NCBI GenBank assembly: GCA_902795135.1
Contig: CADBJW010000001.1
Location: 1-64,000, forward strand
Length of the DNA stretch: 64,000 bases
Reading direction: 5' to 3'
Source: an uncultured Eubacteriales bacterium
GTDB lineage: Bacteria; Bacillota; Clostridia; Peptostreptococcales; Anaerovoracaceae
In this document: positions 49,981 through 61,100 of the stretch, one piece after another
How the letters are laid out: each line of letters begins with the position of its first letter
Numbering within the stretch: position 1 is the stretch's first letter
The notes under the pieces: generated by a model
The model's input: the letters and a program-made list of their open reading frames with translations, nothing else
Database searches by the model: none
Told to the model about the DNA's origin: nothing
Position numbers and translations under genes: made by a program

Positions 49981-50903
49981 AGAAACTATTGATTGGGATT
50001 CCCATCCTTCTTTTGCTGATCGCAGGAGGATTCCTATGGCATAACAGCGCAGAGGACATCGATGTAGCAAGCAAAATCGCAAGTGATGGGACAACAACGG
50101 AAGAAGTGACTACCGAGACGCAGGCCACCGAGACGCAGACAGCAGCTGCGCCGACGGAAGCTTTTGCATTGCCGGAGTATGATGGCGAACCTTCCGTAGA
50201 AATAAATAACAACGTTCCGGAATTTGACGCGGACATCGAAACGAACCAGTCCTTTGAAACCTATGGGGAACTGGATAAGCACGGACGCTGTACCGATGCG
50301 ATTGCCAATCTGTCCGTGGATACACAGCCGGGAGCATCTGAGGCGCGAGGTGACATCTCTGCCGTCCACCCGTCAGGATGGAAATCGGATCAGGGATGGG
50401 AACGCTGCCATTTGATCGGCTGGCAACTTTCCGGAGAAAACGACAATCCTCGAAACCTGGTGACGGGCACGCATTATATGAATGTAGAAGGCATGCTCCC
50501 ATATGAGAATGAAGTGGACTGGTACATTTCGGAGACCGGAAATCACGTTCTCTATGAAGTTACGCCGATTTTTGAAGGCAAGAACATGGTCTGCGCAGGC
50601 GTTCATATGCAGGCGGAATCCGTGGAAGACGATGGCGTATCCTTCAATGTCTTCTGCTTCAATGTGAAACCGGGATACGAAATCAATTATAAAACCGGGG
50701 AGGTTACGGTTTCCGATGAGGAACTGGCAGCGCAGCAGTCCTTTGAACGAGGCTATGTGTTGAACCAAAACACCATGAAGTTCCATTATCCGTCTTGCGC
50801 TAGTGTCGAGAAGATGGCGGAGCATAATAAGGAATTCGTGACCATGTCCAGAGAAGAGTTAATAAGCAAAGGCTATGAGCCTTGTGGTAATTGCGAACCA
50901 TAA
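49974..50903 (+). CDS. Membrane-tethered DNA/RNA non-specific endonuclease (NUC1/streptodornase type)
   Basis: 309 residues. An N-terminal signal-anchor (about 4-22) and a Thr/Glu linker lead to the nuclease domain of Endonuclea_NS_2 type. The catalytic His is in WERCHLIGWQLSGENDNPRN, with the Asn metal ligand in NPRNLVTGTHYMN. The last ~55 residues form a separate unit, YVLNQNTMKFHYPSCASVEK ... PCGNCEP, the Ada-like metal-binding tail found on many secreted clostridial nucleases and beta-lactamase-fold proteins. It would degrade extracellular DNA or RNA. The ATG overlaps the previous stop and AGGAAG precedes it. Confidence 0.9.
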   Translation: MVKKLLIGIPILLLLIAGGFLWHNSAEDIDVASKIASDGTTTEEVTTETQATETQTAAAPTEAFALPEYDGEPSVEINNNVPEFDADIETNQSFETYGELDKHGRCTDAIANLSVDTQPGASEARGDISAVHPSGWKSDQGWERCHLIGWQLSGENDNPRNLVTGTHYMNVEGMLPYENEVDWYISETGNHVLYEVTPIFEGKNMVCAGVHMQAESVEDDGVSFNVFCFNVKPGYEINYKTGEVTVSDEELAAQQSFERGYVLNQNTMKFHYPSCASVEKMAEHNKEFVTMSREELISKGYEPCGNCEP

Positions 50904-51232
50904 AGAGTTGTGGTACAGTTAATTCAAGAAATTGTCATTTATTTCACAATTTCTTCACACAAAACAAATAAAATCAAGACGGATTAGAGGACTTTTGTTT
51001 TGCTATGCTCTAAATGCGTAGAAAATGAGTTTGGTCTCATTGTTTTTGGAGTGCAAAACGAAGTAAGAAAGGAGGGGTTTTTTGGTGAAGAAAAATAATT
51101 TGGCTTGGAAGTATTTGACCTGTAATTATAAGAATCTTGATGGGTTCTGTGACGTTATTGATGGTATTCTTCTGTCATAAACTAAAGGGTAGTGATCTAT
51201 AACAGAAGAATTGTTAAAAAGGAGGAAATAGT
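50904..51232. other. Gap with a possible 31-residue leader ORF (51085-51180)
   Basis: Mostly AT-rich non-coding sequence. GTG 51085, preceded by AAAGGAGG, opens a 31-residue frame (MKKNNLAWKYLTCNYKNLDG onward). Reading +1 over the same bases gives a hydrophobic stretch near 51120-51200 (VIIRILMGSVTLLMVFFCHK), so this may be another signal-peptide coding region scrambled by a frameshift. A second strong SD, AAAAAGGAGG (51216-51225), belongs to the adhesin gene that follows. Confidence 0.35.
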
Positions 51233-53882
51233 ATGGTCAAAAACGCAGCGTTTTTCTGGCATTGTTTCTAGCGCTTGCCATGATCCTGCAGTATAGTATG
51301 CCGCAGAATATCATGTCATACGCAGATGAAGTGTCAGAGCCAAGCGCACAGACTAGTTCGGAAGAGTCTTCAGAACCAACAGTCAAGAGTCCTGAGCCAG
51401 CACAGTCTGCACCAGCGCAGGCAGCACCAGCACCGGCGCAGTCTGCACCGGCACCGTCTGCAGCAAGCTCGGACAATTCTGCGGAGACATCATCCGCAAC
51501 AGGAGCAGAAGCAAGTGCACCGGCAGATTCGTCCGAAAGCACATCGGCCAGCTCAGCAGAGAGCACGCCAGACAATTCATCTCAAGGCACACCGGCAAAT
51601 GAACCGGAGAGCACGCCTGCAAATGAAGCAACGGGTGATTCTTCAAAGGATGAAGCGGTGTCAGGTGATGAATCAGATCAGGCAGCAAAGGACGCTGAAG
51701 CAACAGAGCCAGCAAAGGCTGAATCTGACGAAGCTGACAGCACGAGCAAAAGCAATTCAAGTTCGCCAACGGACTTAAAAAGCAGTCGTTAGGAACTGTT
51801 GACAGGACGACGAAGAACACAATGTCGGCATTGGCGGCAACGGCATCCGATAAGCTGACGGTGCATCTCATTAACATTTTGAACCTTCAAAAGGGATCCC
51901 GCAATGGTCATGTCATTGCCTCTACATACGATATGACGATGGTAAAGGGGCAGGGCAAACTGGCGACCGGGTTTAACAGTCCTATTGGAGGTGCGAATTA
52001 CAACTGCTCTGGATTGGGATATCGTTATACATTCCAGAATGCATACGTTCGGACAGACAAAGATGGCGAACCGGTATTCAGTGATGATGTATCAACACTT
52101 CAGACAGTCAGAAAAGTAAATTACAATAATGACGGCACCGTCATGATTACATTTAAAGATGGAAGCACGGAGACCTTTGAAGCCAATGAAATCTATATTT
52201 CACCGGTCTACAAGGCTGTCCCAAACTGGTACCTGAACTACTATTACGTCGATAACATTTCCACTGGATCGGGTTCCTGGAGCAATTTGGATTATGTTTC
52301 GGCATACAAACATACTTTCACGAATCCAGAAGATAAGAGTCCAGGACTGACAAAGGATTATTACAAGTTCATCAGATGGAAGAATGACGACACCGGGGAG
52401 ACATTCCTTGATTCGGAAGATCCTAGCAGCCCAAGTGAGTCTGAATACACTTCAGCGGAGATGAAACAAGGTACGACCAAAAATGTCTACATCTACGCTT
52501 ACTGGCAGCCAGCAGTCATTCTGAATTACATCGTGGAAGGCACGAAAGAAGCGACGGCCAGAAGTCTGGAAAAAAACATCGATGTGTATAAAGATTATAC
52601 AGGGTCTGATCTGAACGACGAGGATAACGAATTTGTTGGCTGGTATGATAAGGATGATCAGCTGCTGGAAGAAGGCGCTGAGTATAATCTTCCGGGAATT
52701 ACAAAAGAAAACAATTCCTATAAGGAATATGATGTAGTAGCCAAATGGCAGCCGGCCGTATCCGTTATCTACAATGTATTAGGCGAAGTAACTGATACCG
52801 TTAAAAACACAAAAGGCGAAAGCATTAACGTCTATGACAAAACTGCTGAAAGCACAGTTGATGGCGTGACCTTTGAAGGATGGTATGATGCAGATGGAAA
52901 CAGACTGAGCGAAGACTTCATGTACAACGCACCGGAAATCGCAGACACCAGAGATCAGGCAGTAAGCTATAATGTATATGCTAGATTTGCTACGTCAAGA
53001 TCCGTTAATAAAGTATGGGATGACCAGAATAACGCGGATGGAATCAGAAGCAACAGCGTTACCGTACAGCTTTACGCCAATGGCGAAGCGACTGGCAAAA
53101 CGATTACGTTGAACAACGGCAATAGCTGGGCAGAAGCCTTTGCAGATCTGGATGCTTACGACAGTGATGGAAATTTGATTGAATACACCATCAATGAAGA
53201 GTCGATTCCTTCCGGATACACAGCAGATATTTCCATGAATGGAACGGCGATTACCATTACAAACAGGCACACACCGACTCCGGACCCGGTCAACCCTGAT
53301 CCGGACAATCCGCAGCCAGACCCAACCGATCCGCAGAATCCTGGAACGAACCCGGGAACCAATCCTGGAACGCCTGGAGGAACGGGCACGACAGGAACCG
53401 GCGGAACAGGAACGATTACGGCAGCAGCTGGTGGAGCTGGCACGGCAGCACCGGCAGTTATCACGGACAACCCGGCACCAAGAACACCGGGACAGACCAC
53501 CATTGATGACCCGAACCCACCGCTTGCAATCAACGCGTACTGGGCACTCATCAATCTGCTTTGCGCAATCGCTACCGCGCTTCTCTCACTGATCATGCTG
53601 ATCAGATACTTCGGCAAGAGACGTGAAGAAGATGAAGAAACCGGCGAAGTAACCGAAATCAAGCGCAAGGGCGGCGTTCGTCTGGCAAGTATTATCCCGG
53701 CCATCGCAGGAATCATTGCATTCATCCTGACCGAGGATATGACGAACCCAATGATCATGGTCGACAAGTGGACGCTACTTATGGTCGTTATCTTAGCAAT
53801 TCAGGTCATCGTTGCAATCGTAGCAAAGACCAAGAAAAACGAAGACGATGGTGATGACTATGCAACCGCTAATGCGAACTAA
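51233..53882 (+). pseudogene. Cna-B/InlB-type surface protein disrupted by two A-run frameshifts
   Basis: The ATG at 51233 follows an excellent AAGGAGG but dies after 12 codons. One extra A in the A5 run 51239-51243 would restore a perfect signal peptide (MVKKRSVFLALFLALAMILQ). That frame runs through a Ser/Pro/Ala/Glu-rich linker and stops at 51792; one extra A in the A5 run 51777-51781 would join it to the long frame ending at 53882. The intact product would be about 883 residues: signal, linker, beta-rich head, InlB-like repeats (WQPAV...Y.V), one Cna-B domain (VNKVWDDQNNADGIRSNSVT), Pro/Gly/Thr-rich spacer and two or three C-terminal membrane segments instead of LPxTG. It may be a pseudogene, a phase-variable gene or sequencing error. 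Confidence 0.85.
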
Positions 53883-53921
53883 TACAGAAAGGAGTGCGGT
53901 GCAAAAGCACTGCAGGAAACT

Positions 53922-54482
53922 ATGGCAAGGGAAAATTTTGGAGCTAATTCATTCATTACACCAGAACCGGTACTGATGATCGCAGCCTACGATGAAAACG
54001 GCGTGCCTGATATCATGAACGCTGCTTGGGGCGGCGTTTCAGGCGCAAACCAGATCTCAATGTGCATCAGTCCTGGTCACATGACGGTAAAGAACATTCT
54101 GGTCAAAAAAGCATTCACAGTTAGCTTTGCGACCGCGGACAAGGTTGTCGAGTCAGACTATGTGGGCATCGTATCAGCCAATGACGTCCCGGATAAGTTC
54201 ACACGTGCCGGATTTACAGCAACGAAGAGCGAATTCGTAGACGCACCGCTGGTTGACCAGTATCCGGTTGCCGTTGAGTGCGAAATGGTAAGTTACGACG
54301 CGGACACCCATATTATGATCGGCAAAATCGTAAACGTCAGTGCAGACGAAAGTGTTCTGACAGACGGCGCCATCGATTTGGCGAAACTCCGTCCGATCGT
54401 ATACGATGGAATGAATCATAACTACAACGTCCTTGGCGAAATCGTTGGCAAAGCCTTTGCAGATGGAGAAAAGCTGAAGTAA
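53922..54482 (+). CDS. Flavin reductase-like (flavoredoxin-type) protein
   Basis: 186 residues of the FMN-binding split-barrel flavin reductase family. Marks: FITPEPVLMIAAYDENGVPD, NAAWGGVSGANQISMCISPG, and FTVSFATADKV followed by an ADYVGIVSA-like turn. In Clostridia such proteins are electron-transfer flavoproteins often called flavoredoxin. GCAGGAAAC precedes the ATG. It is followed 6 bases later by a GNAT gene; both are small cytosolic genes caught between surface-protein genes. Confidence 0.85.
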   Translation: MARENFGANSFITPEPVLMIAAYDENGVPDIMNAAWGGVSGANQISMCISPGHMTVKNILVKKAFTVSFATADKVVESDYVGIVSANDVPDKFTRAGFTATKSEFVDAPLVDQYPVAVECEMVSYDADTHIMIGKIVNVSADESVLTDGAIDLAKLRPIVYDGMNHNYNVLGEIVGKAFADGEKLK

Positions 54483-54488
54483 TCGGAT

Positions 54489-55025
54489 ATGATCAGAAAA
54501 GCAACGCGGGAAGATTTGCCCGCAATCGTAGATATTTACAATGAGATACATGACCGCGAGGCAGCCGGTGAAGTTACAACCGGCTGGCTTCGCGGGATCT
54601 ATCCGGTCTCAGAAACAGCAGAAGACTCCATCGAGCGCGGCGATATGTTCGTGCTCGTTGAAGAGGAAGACAACGTCATCGGCACCGGGATCATCAATCA
54701 GATCCAGGTCGATGTATATGCAAAAGGCTCCTGGACGCATCCTGCGAAGGATGATGAAGTGATGGTCTTACACACGCTGATCATATCCAAAGAGCGTGTG
54801 AAACACAGAGACCGCGGCGGGCACGGAACAGAGTTTTTGCAGTTCTATGAGGACTATGCAAAGGCCCATGGATGCAGCAGTCTGCGCCTTGACACGAATG
54901 CGCGGAACAAGGCCGCCAGAGCCTTTTATAAAAGGAACGGATACCAGGAAATCGGTATCGTTCCAACCACCTTTAATGGAATCCCCGGAGTGGATCTCGT
55001 ATTGCTCGAAAAATGTATTAGATAG
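54489..55025 (+). CDS. GNAT-family N-acetyltransferase
   Basis: 178 residues. The acetyl-CoA motif is LIISKERVKHRDRGGHGTEF, somewhat divergent from RxxGxG, with SLRLDTNARNKAARAFYKRN then GYQEIGIV at the end, typical for RimI/PAT-like enzymes. The acceptor is unknown. The start at 54489 is 6 bases after the flavin reductase stop, where GGAGAAAAGCTG acts as the ribosome site, so the pair is an operon. Confidence 0.87.
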   Translation: MIRKATREDLPAIVDIYNEIHDREAAGEVTTGWLRGIYPVSETAEDSIERGDMFVLVEEEDNVIGTGIINQIQVDVYAKGSWTHPAKDDEVMVLHTLIISKERVKHRDRGGHGTEFLQFYEDYAKAHGCSSLRLDTNARNKAARAFYKRNGYQEIGIVPTTFNGIPGVDLVLLEKCIR

Positions 55026-55044
55026 TAAACATTGGACAGTTCTA

Positions 55045-55074
55045 TTGAAATACAACATAAAGTTGTGATAGAAT
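55045..55074 (+). promoter_or_regulatory. Likely promoter of the pilus locus
   Basis: TTGAAA (55045-55050) and TAGAAT (55069-55074) are separated by 18 bases in the AT-rich gap ahead of the tip-protein gene; transcription would begin near 55081. No operator repeat is obvious. Confidence 0.5.
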
Positions 55075-55162
55075 GTATGGTATTTAATCAAGTAGTTGAG
55101 TGTATAGATGCTAGTTAAGAGGTTAAACACAGCATCTTGGAAGTGACTTTTGGTGGGGGAAA

Positions 55163-58100
55163 ATGACCGACAAGTGGGACAGCAGCATGAAGAACGCATT
55201 GATTAATATTGCCGAATTTGCGCGACGCAAGAGAGCGTATGTAATGGTGCTTTCTTGTGTTGTTGTGTTTATAACAACATATATATTGATTCTGCCGGCC
55301 ATTACATTGGATCAGGAAGAAGCAGCGCAGCAAGGCGGAATCGATGTTACGACCCAGACGGAACAGGTTCAGTCGGATGCAACAGAGGCAGAGCCGACGG
55401 ACGCAACAGAAGCGGTCGTGACGGATACCAGTAACGATACAGATAATCAGATTGTAGAAGACAAGGAAGATGTGCAGACTGATGCCGTAGAGGCAGAAGA
55501 CAGCGACACGGTCAAGAAAACCCAGTTCGGGTCCATCTCCTTCTCAGGCAAAGGCTATGAGATTTCAGCGAACTGTAATGGTGCAAATCTCCCAGACGGC
55601 ACCGAAATCGTCGCTGAAGAAATCAACCAGAAAGATCAGGGCTACGACGCCCTTTATGAAGACGCATTAAAAGCGGTAAGAAAGAACAGCAAAAACAAAG
55701 TCTATGATTTTGATTTTGCGAAATTCTATGATATATCTCTCATCTCTGATGGTGAAGTGATCGAGCCGGAAAAACCGCTCGATGTCACCATTTCCTATGA
55801 CAAAACCTTAAGGGCAAGCGATGCGGACAATGTACGGATCGTTCATTTTGCTGAAAACAAAAAGACCGGCGAAGTGGAAGCCAAAGTTCTTGATTCCAAG
55901 CACGTTGATGCTGCGATCAAGAACGACAATCTTAAAGAAACAACCTTCCAGGCAAACAGCTTCAGTGTTTATGCGGTCGTTTATACAGCAGAGTATGAAT
56001 ACCAGTCTGTAGATGGCAAGACATATAAGTTTACAGTACGTTATGACGCGGAATCCGGAATCCCGGAAGACGCACAGCTCAAAGTCTCAGAACTGAAGGA
56101 AGGTTCCGACGAATACCAGAAATACCTGGAAGACTCTGCGAAAGAGCTTGGCGTAAAGGAAACATCCGACATATCATTTGCCAGATTCTTTGACATTGCC
56201 TTTGTAAAAGACGGCGAGATCATCGAACCGACGACCCCGGTCAAGGTCAAGATCGAGTACGACGATGCGCTGAAGGTTTCTGCGGATCAGTCGCTCAACG
56301 TCGTCCATTTCGCGCGCAAAGGCACCGAAGTCATCAAGGACGTAAACCTGTCAGGCAACAGTAAAGAACTTACCTGGCAGCAGGGAAGCTTCTCCGTAAC
56401 GGGTACGATCATCAGCGGCGAACCTTCGGCCAATGACAAGTACATGGTTCTGGTGAACTATCCAACGAATTCCAATGATTATTACATCGTCAATAATGAT
56501 GGTTCCCTGACCAAGGTGGTTTATCACAATGGAACCGTCATGGTTGAGAAACCAATGATGTGGACCGTGGAAGGCAGCAACCCGAACCGCCACATCTATT
56601 TCAATGCGGAAGCGACCGGTTTTAACTTTCAGGATACGGCAGCCGATTATTACCGTTGGTACATTGATCCAAGTTCCGAAAGCGGTATTGCCAAAGAAGA
56701 TTCCAGCAATGTTACGGTTACAAACGGTGGAGATGGTATCAAATCCGGCGGCAGGATCGCCGATCACGGAAGAGACAACATGTTAACGCAAACGGCCTTA
56801 AATACCTACAACGACCGTATTTACAAAGAGCCTTGGAGAGACCATAACCATCTGGGTGTTGAACTGGACAAGAACGGTGTGCCGATTCATCTCGCGGGAC
56901 AGAAGGCCGACAACCAGAATGTGAAAATCGTCTTCGCAAAGGCCAATAACGTTCCGACCAATATTGGTGCAGCTACCCATACCGTTGATCACATCGATAT
57001 TTCCATTTCCGGCAAGTCTAAGGTTTCAGTGCCGTTGGCTTATGGTACCTATTACTACAAGGATGCACAGGGAAACTGGCAAACGTATACGGTTTCCGAT
57101 GATACGACTTTGGAACTGGAAAAGAACAACATCAAAATCGAACCAGACGACATGAAGAAAGCCACCATCAAGGCGTACGATAAGAATGGCAATGAACTGG
57201 ACGATGCTTTTGTCATTGACAGTTATTCTTCCAATGCATCGAACAGCCTGAGTACAGTACAGGTTCGAATCGGAGGCAGGTTCAAGGTTGCAAATCTAAA
57301 TGATAACGTTCCCCAGGGACAGAATGTAAACAGCGACTATTGGAAGAACCAGAGAATCAACAATAAGATCACTTACACCGTGAGCGCCATGAAGGATGTG
57401 GAATTCCCAATCAAAGACGATGAACATGGACAGCTCTATGAACTGAAGGCAGATGGAACCTATGAGGAATTATCCATCACTGTTGCAGTCAACATGGGCG
57501 CAAGCTTCGACTATTGGGATGAGGGCAATGAATGTCCGGCTATCCATGAAAATCTATTGGGTCTATCCTCATACTGGTATCCGTTGAATGCAACCTGGAG
57601 AAATGGTGGAATTCCAGATCTTTGGGGCAATTATCTGAGTGGTATGGACTTTGTTCTTGGCGGTGATGCGGATGATGCAAGCAATAAGGTAGTAGCCCTC
57701 GAAATCGTAAAGATGATTGTTGACGAAGATGGTAATCTGATCAAACCGCAGGAAAAACTCGTCAATACCTTTGACGTATATCGAAACGGATCCATGACCA
57801 ATCAGCAAAAGCTGGATAGCGTTCGCGATCTTGACGTTTATCATTACGATACGCCGGCCAATTACTCCGGATATTCGAAACTGCACTCCAAAGATGTGCT
57901 CGTTGGTACAGACGGAATGGGTCTGTCCTACGACTATGCCGTAACCGATGGCATGTACTACATCACAGAAAAGCATGATGATGAGTCACTGCCAAATGAA
58001 ATCATCGATCAGGATGGTCAGGCATGGACCTATGACAGCACGGAAATGCATACGGAGTATGTGCGCCGTGGAGACGGTCATTACGACGACTCAACACAAC

Positions 58101-61100
58101 ATCCGAAGCCTTTGCATTACAGCAAGACGTATACGAAAGAGGATGCACTCAGCAACGGAGCCGGCAGTCCTGAATACGCCAGCATCCCGGATTTGCTGGG
58201 AATGTTCACGAGATACGATGGCGTGCAAAAGAAGGAAGGGTTCCTCGAATTCTATGTATACAACGTATATAAGCCGGTCGTAAGCGAAGTGAGTACGACG
58301 AAAATGTGGCAGGACGCAGAGGGTAATGATGACGGATGGAGAGCGAACGTCACCTTCAAGATCATGAAGAAGACCGGGGAGGGTGAGAATGCCGTATATT
58401 CCAATGTGACGGCGCCTTCCTACTACGTCCAAAGGAACATGGATTGGTCCCAGACCATTACGACGACCAGCCAGTCCAAGACGGCCAAGTGGGAGAACCT
58501 GGATCCTCTGAACAAGGGAGAGTCGTATGTGATTATCGAATCCGATATCGTACCGGTAAAATCAACGGATAAGATTACCGATATCGTGAGAGATCCAAAG
58601 AGCGGAGCCATCAAGTCCTATAAACTGAATGGGGCGAAGTATGTCGTATCTGGCAGAGAGACCTCGGAAGAAAACGCCACGACCATCAACATGGCACAGC
58701 CGGAAACGGATATTGAGGTCGAAAAGAAATGGGTCGTTCCGGAACGCATGGCACCGGGCAACTCGACCATGGTTCTGTATCAGATCGTCGGCGATAAGGA
58801 CAACCCGAATGATCCGGCAAAACCATCGAAGAAGATAAAGATTACGGTAGAAGCGGATCCGGCTCCAGTAACGACGAATGCCGGTCAGATCACAGTCCAC
58901 TATACCGGAAAAGATAAAGACGGCGCCGATGACAGCGGCAGCTTCGTTCTCAGCAATACGGAAGGATGGAGCAAGATCCTCGAGTTTGATCGGGGCAGCA
59001 GTTACGAGTTCACCTATGAACCGGACGGAAACAAGATCCTTACGGTAGAACCGGATAAAACGGGCACGATTGCTGACACAGCGACAATCAAGCTGGTAAC
59101 CACAGCAGCTGAGATCCAGCATTACACCTATACATTTACGGTTCCTCAGTCCGTTCGTCAGGACAAGGGAAGCATTGCCGTTACATGCAATGGTGAAACA
59201 AAAACAGCAAAGAGCAGCAATGACTGGACCGTTGCCTTTGATGTGGCAGAAGAAACGCCTGTAAATTACAGTGTTGAAGGAGATGGCAAGTTCATCACCA
59301 GCGCTTCAGCAGATAATACATTCCAGGGTAAACCGGCGACCGGAAATCATACGGTCAGCGTAGTACCGGTCTATGCGCCACAGACCATGGACGTTCCGGT
59401 ATCCGTTGATTGGAATGGTGAGACACCGGCTGACGGAACGCAGGTAACGGTACGTTTCGTACCAGACAAATCCGGTGTTCAGACGCAGACCGCCACCCTT
59501 GATAAGACGGGATGGACAACGACAAAGACTCTGCCGCGACTGGATGAGAATGGCGACTTGATTACCTGGACCGTATCGCACGAACTTTCCCCGAACGACG
59601 GGAATGCATCCGTTAGCATGGCTCTGCCGGCAAATGGAAGAATCAGTGACAGCGGAAACGTCGTGCTGAATGGAACGGTAATGTCAGGCATGAATCTGAC
59701 TGTTGAAGTTGCAGGCGGAACGCAGGCCAATATTGCCGAATTCTTCTCGCTGGATGCGAACCGGACCATAGAAAGTTACCATGTGATTAACAATACCGGA
59801 TGGATCAATGGGTACAACGCGCCAGTCGCACATACCTTCAACAATTTGGATGTGAAGGACAGCAATGGAAATCCTATCTATTACTGTTTCTATATGTATT
59901 CGAAACACAATGTTTCGACCAATGCGGCAGAAGCAGGCATTGGAAACCGGTACAACGAATATGTCTACGTCAAGGCTGAACCAGGGAACGTGATGATTCG
60001 GCTGTCACAGTCCAGCGATGGAAATTGGCATGTGACCACCGGCGGCGGCGCGAAGAACAGTAAGGCAAGAGCAAAGGCCATGGCACCGAAGAAGGCAGCT
60101 TCGGCTCCAAGCACCAGCCAGAAGTTCTATGACGGTGCCGTTGGCGGAACCGGAGATGCACCGTTCAAGGTCATTAGCGCCAAGGATCTGCCGGAGGGCG
60201 CCGTACCGGTACCGGATTCTGTCCGTACCGATGGTCTGAGAGTCATCAGCGGTGACGGCACGTATAAGTGGGAGCACTTGCCGAAGTACGACGCGGACGG
60301 CAACCCGATTTACTACTACGTGGTAGAAAAAGACGCAACGGCTGTCGCGGATGACATTTCCGTGAAATATGCCTACACCTATAAAGATGACGGAAGCATT
60401 CAAAAGGTCAAAGTCATCAATGAAATCGAAGGAACGCCGGAACCAATCACCGGATCCGTAACGATTACGAAGACCTTCGAAGGGCTCAGCGTAGCTGACA
60501 TTCCGGATGACTTCCAGATTACCAACGATTATAACGATCAGGTATTCACTCTGGATGGCGCCAACGGAACGATCGCGGCGACCGGCTCCGGTCTTGGGCC
60601 ATATGTATGGACCATTCACGATGTTCCGCAGGATACTGTCGTGAAGTTCACCGAAAGCGGCATTCAGGTTGGAGGATACAATCTGACCGTCAACCAGATG
60701 AGAACCACCCAGGACAGCGTAGAAATCTCGGCACCTGCAATCGTGGCAGGAAGCACGGTATCAGCAAGTCTGGTGAACAAGTACGAAAAGAAGGAAACGC
60801 AAATCAAGATCACAAAGGTCGATAAAGACAATGTGAACAATAACAGCACGGACGTATTGACCGGAGCGAAGTTCAGGCTTGAAAAGTATACCTCTGCAGA
60901 TTTCGTTCAGAAAGACAGCAGTTGGACAGAACAGAGTATTGAAGACATCAATAAGACAGGAACCTTCAACTTCAGCGGATTGACAACCGGCTACTACAAG
61001 ATCGTTGAAGAAAAGACTCCAGCAGGATATGTGAAGCTTGAATCGGATCCAACCTTTGAGGTACGGGTCAATGCACAAACGGGCGACCTGGAAGTGGTCT

